Source of the DNA: Brevibacterium aurantiacum
GTDB lineage: Bacteria; Actinomycetota; Actinomycetes; Actinomycetales; Brevibacteriaceae
Assembly (NCBI RefSeq): GCF_007558825.1
Contig: NZ_VLTK01000012.1
Span: 18,778-82,777, forward strand
Reading direction: 5' to 3'
Length of the DNA stretch: 64,000 bases
Shown: in pieces, positions 60,006 to 64,000 of the stretch
Layout: each line of letters starts with the position of its first letter
Position numbering within the stretch: position 1 is the stretch's first letter
Position numbers and translations under genes: made by a program
Notes under the pieces: generated by a model
What the model was told of the DNA's origin: nothing
Databases searched by the model: none
The model's input: the letters and a program-made list of their open reading frames with translations, nothing else

Positions 60006-61130
60006 TCAGCTCTGCGGCAGGATCTGCAGCGAATCGGTGCGGAGCTTCTCGAGCCTCGAGGGGTCGATCGACACGCCGAAGCCGACACCGGTGGGCACAT
60101 CGACCTTGCCGTCATACATGACGATCTCTTCGGTGATGTCCTCGTGGAAGAAGCGATTCGATCCGGAGATGTCTCCGGGCAAGGTGAAGCCGGGCAGTGA
60201 TGCCAATGCTGCATTGGCGGCACGGCCCAAACCGGTCTCGACCATTCCGCCGTGCCAGACTGCCACACCATGTGCGGCGCAGAGATCATGGATCTTCTTC
60301 GCCTCGATGAAGCCGCCCACGCGTCCGGGCTTGATGTTGATGACGGCTGCCGCGCCCATGGAGATCGCATCGGCGGCGGCTTCAGCGGAATCGATCGATT
60401 CGTCCAGACACATCGGAGTCTCCATCAGCTTCGCGAGCTCGCCGTGCTGGCGGATGTCGGCTTCTCCCAAGGGCTGTTCGATGAGGAGGAGGCCGTAATC
60501 GTCGAGTCTGCGCAGGTGGGAGGCATCGACGAGGGTGTAGGCGGCGTTGGCATCGACCTGGAAGCCGAAGTCGTCGCCGAAGGCCTTGCGCACCGCGGCG
60601 ATCGGGGCAATATCCTTACCCGGCTTGATCTTGAGTTTGATGCGGGCGTATCCCTCGTCCAGATACCCGCCGATGACTCTGACCGTCTCTTCGACAGAAT
60701 CCTGGATGCCCACGGAGACTCCGGAGGGGACGGAGTCGACGACGCCGCCCAGGTAGGTCTTGAAGGACTGGTCATTGAGTTTGAGCTGGGCCTCGATGAC
60801 CGCCATCTCCAGCGCCGACTTCGCCATCGGGTGACCGATCACGTGACGCAGGTGCCAGGACACGGTCTCCGCAGTCAGATCGTCGACGTCGAAGAGGATC
60901 GGAGCCAGCCATCGCTTCGTCACATCGATGCCCGAAGCCACGTACTCAGAAGAGTAGAGCGGGGAGATCATCGCCACCGACTCACCCCAGCCCGTGATCT
61001 CACCCTTCGGGGTGTCGAAGGTGGCCTCGACGAGGTAGCAGTCCTTCTCCGTCTCCCGCATGAATGAGGTCTCGAAGGGGGTGACGAGGGGAATGGACAC
61101 CTGGTGGAGAGTGATTGACTTGAGTTTCAT
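60006..61130 (-). CDS. menC: o-succinylbenzoate synthase / N-succinylamino acid racemase-like enolase
   Basis: A 374-residue enolase-superfamily enzyme of the MenC type 2/NSAR group. The base pair Lys in RIKLKIKPG (KxK, about 164-166), metal ligands Asp in DANAAYT, Glu in IEQPL and Asp in CLDESID, and the second Lys in INIKPGRVGG are all present. Such enzymes dehydrate SHCHC in menaquinone synthesis or racemise N-succinyl amino acids, and many do both. ATG 61130 is chosen; the longer frame to 61238 runs into the promoter. No other men genes are near, so the racemase role is open. Confidence 0.87.
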   Translation of the reverse strand: MKLKSITLHQVSIPLVTPFETSFMRETEKDCYLVEATFDTPKGEITGWGESVAMISPLYSSEYVASGIDVTKRWLAPILFDVDDLTAETVSWHLRHVIGHPMAKSALEMAVIEAQLKLNDQSFKTYLGGVVDSVPSGVSVGIQDSVEETVRVIGGYLDEGYARIKLKIKPGKDIAPIAAVRKAFGDDFGFQVDANAAYTLVDASHLRRLDDYGLLLIEQPLGEADIRQHGELAKLMETPMCLDESIDSAEAAADAISMGAAAVINIKPGRVGGFIEAKKIHDLCAAHGVAVWHGGMVETGLGRAANAALASLPGFTLPGDISGSNRFFHEDITEEIVMYDGKVDVPTGVGFGVSIDPSRLEKLRTDSLQILPQS

Positions 61131-61452
61131 GCGCCATGCACCTTCTTTGTGTTCGGGGCTGATGATCCTATGACCCAGCCTATAACCACTCGCAGGACCG
61201 CCTCGGCGGGCATTGGAGTATGGGACAGAAGTGGACATGCGAAGCGCGGACCGCGGCGATTTCGATGGACCAGAATGGTCGATTCCAGCGGCGAGACTGA
61301 CATGAGTCTCCTTCGGAATACTCCGACAGGATTCCTTGTGGTCACCGGCGTGCTCGCACCATCCGTCTCACGCGCCGGTCTGCCGCTGGAGCGCGTGCGT
61401 CCGACATTGGTACTGTGAGTCAAAGATCCCGCTCAACTCAAGGGAGAGCTAC
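61131..61452. other. divergent intergenic region, menC-like gene and FkbM methyltransferase
   Basis: A 322-base gap with no supported gene; open frames here are not conserved-looking. Both promoters must lie in it. It carries one CCGCCTCGGCG (about 61199). Confidence 0.4.
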
Positions 61453-62397
61453 GTGAACGACTACCTGCGGTCGCTCAAGGGCCGGAAGCAGAAGTGGTTC
61501 GGACTCAAACTGCCAGTCAAGGCTGCACTTGCGCAGCCGTATCTCCACCCGATGCTGAGGACGGTGGCGCCCCACATCAACGGCATCAAGGTCGGCAGGC
61601 TGCCCGCACCGATCGGACTCACCGAGGTCCGCGGGCGTGCCGGAGGCGCAGGCTTCTACCTCGTCGATCCGTTCCGTTGCGAGATCGCCAAGGAGTTCTA
61701 CTGGGGCAAGGGCCGCCGGACGGAGGCAGAGGACGCCTTCGCGCTCGACCTCATGGTCGAACTGTCCCGCGACGCGGACGTGTTCCTCGACATCGGTGCC
61801 TACACCGGGGTCTTCACGATGGCGGTGCTGGCCGCGAATCAGACTGCGGTCGCCCACTCGTTCGAGATCATCCCCGCCGTCGTCACCGGGTTGGAGAAGA
61901 ACGTCGCGCGCAACCACCTCGGTGAACGGGTGACTGTTCATCCGACGGGCGTCGGCAAGCCCGGCACCACGATGCAGGTGCCCACCGGCGACGGAGGATC
62001 GGCATTGCCGTCGTTCTATGGGACTGGCATGGACTTCGACTCCGGTGCGCAGGTGCGCTTCACCTCGCTCGACGAGCTCCTCCCGGATCTGCCGCCCGGC
62101 CGTCCGCAGGTGACCGTGAAGATCGATGTGGAAGGTGCAGAGAACGACGTCCTCGACAACGGTCGGGAACTGTTGGGCACACTGCAGCCGGACATCCTGT
62201 GCGAGGTTCTCGACGACCGAGCGCAGCCCGAGCAGCTGATGCGCATCCTCGACCGCTTCGACTACCACTACTACCTTGTCGGCGACGATCACCTCAGCGC
62301 CTATGACGAGATCGTCCCCGACCCGCATTTCCGCGACTGGCTCTTCAGCACGAAGAACCCGGAGGACATGCGGGTCGCGGGCTATCCGGTCAGGTGA
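61453..62397 (+). CDS. FkbM family SAM-dependent methyltransferase
   Basis: A 314-residue protein. The SAM-binding motif I is VFLDIGAYTGVFTMAVLA (about 112-129), acidic loop SFEIIPAVVTGLEKNV (about 139-154), and VTVKIDVEGAENDVL (about 220-234) is the FkbM signature. The end (DDHLSAYDEIVPDPHFRDWLFSTKNP) is typical of the family, which methylates hydroxyls of sugars or polyketides. GTG 61453 has AGGGAGAG upstream. It stands alone, with no polysaccharide cluster, so the acceptor is unknown. Confidence 0.88.
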   Translation: MNDYLRSLKGRKQKWFGLKLPVKAALAQPYLHPMLRTVAPHINGIKVGRLPAPIGLTEVRGRAGGAGFYLVDPFRCEIAKEFYWGKGRRTEAEDAFALDLMVELSRDADVFLDIGAYTGVFTMAVLAANQTAVAHSFEIIPAVVTGLEKNVARNHLGERVTVHPTGVGKPGTTMQVPTGDGGSALPSFYGTGMDFDSGAQVRFTSLDELLPDLPPGRPQVTVKIDVEGAENDVLDNGRELLGTLQPDILCEVLDDRAQPEQLMRILDRFDYHYYLVGDDHLSAYDEIVPDPHFRDWLFSTKNPEDMRVAGYPVR

Positions 62398-62487
62398 CTG
62401 ACCGAGTCAGCGCAGCGCGCTGAGGCTCGCTTCAACCCTGCGTGTTCCGGCTCGCTTCAGACCTGGAGCTGACCAGAGGAGTCAGTA

Positions 62488-63654
62488 TCAGAGCTGATCG
62501 GCGATGAGGGCCGCGAGCAGAGCTGTGCGCGGGGCGATCTCAGCGATGACCGCGTGCTCGTGCTCCGCATGCGCGCCATCGCCCACGGCGCCCAGGCCGT
62601 CAAGTGTCGCAATGCCGTCACCGGCAGTGAAGTTGCCGTCCGAAGCGCCGCCCACGGACACGCCCTCCGGAGTGGGCAGGCCGAGTTCAGCGGCCAGGGC
62701 AGTGGCACGATCGAAGAGTTCAGCCGACTGCTCACGTTCGAACGGCGGACGGTTGATTCCGCCGATGACCTCGATCGACGAGCCTTCCAGCTGCGGGCGG
62801 GTGGCGAGTTCACGCATGGCTGCATCGACTCGATCGAGTTCGGCGGCCGTGCGAGCACGTACATCCACATCAACGCGCGCCTCGGCGGGAACCGTGTTCG
62901 AGGTGGTGCCCGCACTGATCACGGTCGGGACCACAGAGGTGCCCGCCGAAGCATCGGCAAGATCTGCGACAAGGGGCATGTGCAGGGCCAGCGCCATGCC
63001 CGCGTTGATCCCCTTCTCCGGTTCGAGCCCGGCGTGAGAGGCCTTGCCCGTGAATACGAGAGTGTAGTTGCTCGTGCCCTTGCGCTCGAGCTTGAGCGCA
63101 CCGCCGGCGCTCGCCTCCATCACATACACAGCCTTCGCCTCGGCCGCCTCGGCGCGAATGAGTTCGGACGAGGAGATCGACCCGATCTCCTCATCGCCGG
63201 TGACCAGAATCGACAGTCCCTCAAGGGCGCCCTCGCCGAGGTGCTCGCGCAGAATCGCGCTCGCGTGGATGCTCATGATCGCCCCGGTGAGCATGTCGAA
63301 GCTGCCCGGCCCGCGCAGAATCCCCTCATCGGTGGAGAAGGGCTTGCGGGCCAAGGTCCCGTGCGGCCACACCGTGTCCTGATGGTTGAGGAGGACGACG
63401 CGGGCCGGGCCCGAACCGAAGCGCAGGCGCACATGGGCGGTGTCATCGACGGTGATGACCTCAGCGGTGGCCCCGAGTCGTTCGCACAGCAGTTCGACGA
63501 AGTCTTGGGCCCCTGCGGCCACGGCTTCCTTGTCGTGCGAAGGCGTCTCCTTCGTGATGACGCGTCGGATGTCATCGAGGATGAGGGGGAGGCGGTCGGT
63601 GGCCTTCGATACGAGGTCAGCGGACTGGAGATCTGAAGACAGTGAGGTGGTCAT
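62488..63654 (-). CDS. M20 family metallopeptidase (CPG2/ArgE-like)
   Basis: A 388-residue di-zinc peptidase. Metal ligands are in VVLLNHQDTVWP (His, with Asp), GPGSFDMLTG (bridging Asp), the catalytic Glu pair in VTGDEEIGS, and His in GDGAHAEHEHAV. The dimerisation (lid) domain spans about 190-300 (KGTSNYTLVFTGKASHAGLEPEKGINA). The HGTLARKPFSTDEG and MEASAGGALKLERKG segments match glutamate carboxypeptidase/carboxypeptidase G2-like enzymes, which release C-terminal Glu. No signal peptide, so cytoplasmic. Confidence 0.9.
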   Translation of the reverse strand: MTTSLSSDLQSADLVSKATDRLPLILDDIRRVITKETPSHDKEAVAAGAQDFVELLCERLGATAEVITVDDTAHVRLRFGSGPARVVLLNHQDTVWPHGTLARKPFSTDEGILRGPGSFDMLTGAIMSIHASAILREHLGEGALEGLSILVTGDEEIGSISSSELIRAEAAEAKAVYVMEASAGGALKLERKGTSNYTLVFTGKASHAGLEPEKGINAGMALALHMPLVADLADASAGTSVVPTVISAGTTSNTVPAEARVDVDVRARTAAELDRVDAAMRELATRPQLEGSSIEVIGGINRPPFEREQSAELFDRATALAAELGLPTPEGVSVGGASDGNFTAGDGIATLDGLGAVGDGAHAEHEHAVIAEIAPRTALLAALIADQL

Positions 63655-63790
63655 GCGCCGATTCTACGATGTGGCCTGCAAGGGCGGTTGCGGCGTCCGC
63701 ATGATGCGACGTGACTCAGCCTTATCCGAACTGAGAAAAGTCGGACTTCGCACACGCGCAAACCGTGTCAGTCTGTGGTTTGCTTGTCCC

Positions 63791-64000
63791 ATGGGTGAGG
63801 CAGTCAATTCCAAGCGGTACACGCCGGAAGAACGCACGCTGTATCGGGAGAAGCTCGCGGAGAACCTCGAGCTCTTCGACACGTATCTGCGCCATGCGGA
63901 GTTCAAGTCCGCGGGCACGATCGGTCTGGAGCTCGAACTCAACCTCGTTGACTCGGACAATCAGCCGAGCCTGAACAACACGAAGGTCCTCGAGCGCCTC
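63791..64000 (+). CDS. glutamate--cysteine ligase-type (GCS2) family protein, N-terminal fragment
   Basis: The first 70 codons of a gene cut by the window edge; the frame is open to base 64000. TIGLELELNLVDSDNQPSLNNTKVLERL matches the N-terminal strand of the GCS2/YbdK carboxylate-amine ligase family (E-x-E-x-N metal site). In actinobacteria this group includes gamma-glutamylcysteine ligases (EgtA-like) and relatives of unknown substrate. No Shine-Dalgarno is seen before ATG 63791. Confidence 0.7.
   Translation, partial: MGEAVNSKRYTPEERTLYREKLAENLELFDTYLRHAEFKSAGTIGLELELNLVDSDNQPSLNNTKVLERL

Noticed and set aside
61149..61418. 89-codon open frame in the gap between the MenC-like and FkbM genes
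   Set aside because: No ribosome-binding site, no domain-like pattern, and a similar open frame on the opposite strand; typical of open frames in high G+C intergenic DNA.
1..64000. CRISPR array, prophage, insertion sequence or integrative element
   Set aside because: No regularly spaced repeat array of the right size, no transposase, integrase or phage genes, and no stretch of clearly different base composition.

Overview
The window (about 64 kb, high G+C, frequent GTG starts, many 4-base start/stop overlaps) looks like ordinary chromosome from a Gram-positive actinobacterium, most plausibly Brevibacterium or a close relative. Supporting features are type 2 MenC/NSAR-like enolase, a DyP peroxidase with a Tat signal, DUF4235 and DUF3817 proteins, LPXTG surface proteins, an mrp antiporter operon with an A-B fusion, and leaderless promoters. 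I found no rRNA, tRNA, CRISPR array, insertion sequence or prophage; the genus call is inference from gene content.

Layout. 1-2.7 kb: end of an MHS transporter, an alpha/beta hydrolase behind a TetR-like operator, and purB. 2.9-5.4 kb: a coupled three-gene operon with a WXG100-sized helical protein, an unknown protein and a membrane-associated hydrolase. 5.9-9.5 kb: 2-oxoacid dehydrogenase E1 alpha, E1 beta and E2. 9.7-14.6 kb: membrane protein, cysteine-free L28/L33/S14 operon, HU, and a CopD-CtaG fusion preceded by a tiny leaderless upstream ORF. 14.9-20.2 kb: MHS transporter, 3-hydroxybutyrate-type dehydrogenase, LysR regulator divergent from 3-hydroxyisobutyrate dehydrogenase, YggS. 20.3-27.7 kb: thioredoxin-NHL protein, unknown membrane protein, degenerate ABC-TOBE protein, LPRTG surface protein, dcd and a partner of unknown function.

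28.0-37.9 kb: one long overlapping operon encodes the Mrp Na+/H+ antiporter (AB fusion, C, D, E, F, G), then a response regulator, a histidine kinase and a lipoprotein. 37.9-41.8 kb: S9 peptidase, nagA and an unknown acidic protein. 41.9-44.8 kb: a copper-type locus (Met/His-rich membrane protein, PCuAC-like lipoprotein, Tat DyP peroxidase) behind a 17-bp perfect palindrome. 44.8-48.7 kb: ogt and a glycine-betaine ABC transporter. 49-56 kb: hydrolase, aroD, small membrane proteins, PabC-like lyase, ferritin-like/VIT1 iron transporter, M28 peptidase with LPRTG anchor. 56-64 kb: DUF3817, SPFH/flotillin-like protein, CDF exporter, MenC-like enolase, FkbM methyltransferase, M20 peptidase and the start of a GCS2-type ligase.

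Cross-window signals not explained by single genes are: an 11-mer CCRCCTCGGCG (about 27 hand-counted copies, both strands, coding and intergenic); three GTTAY-N6-GTTAC direct repeats at the two LPRTG-protein loci and the betaine transporter, resembling MtrA boxes; two CRP/GlxR-like sites; two copies of a ~62-bp palindromic element; several short tandem repeats; and recurrent TANNNT-N6/7-start (leaderless) promoters. The surface proteins also share an Ig-like domain beside the sorting signal.
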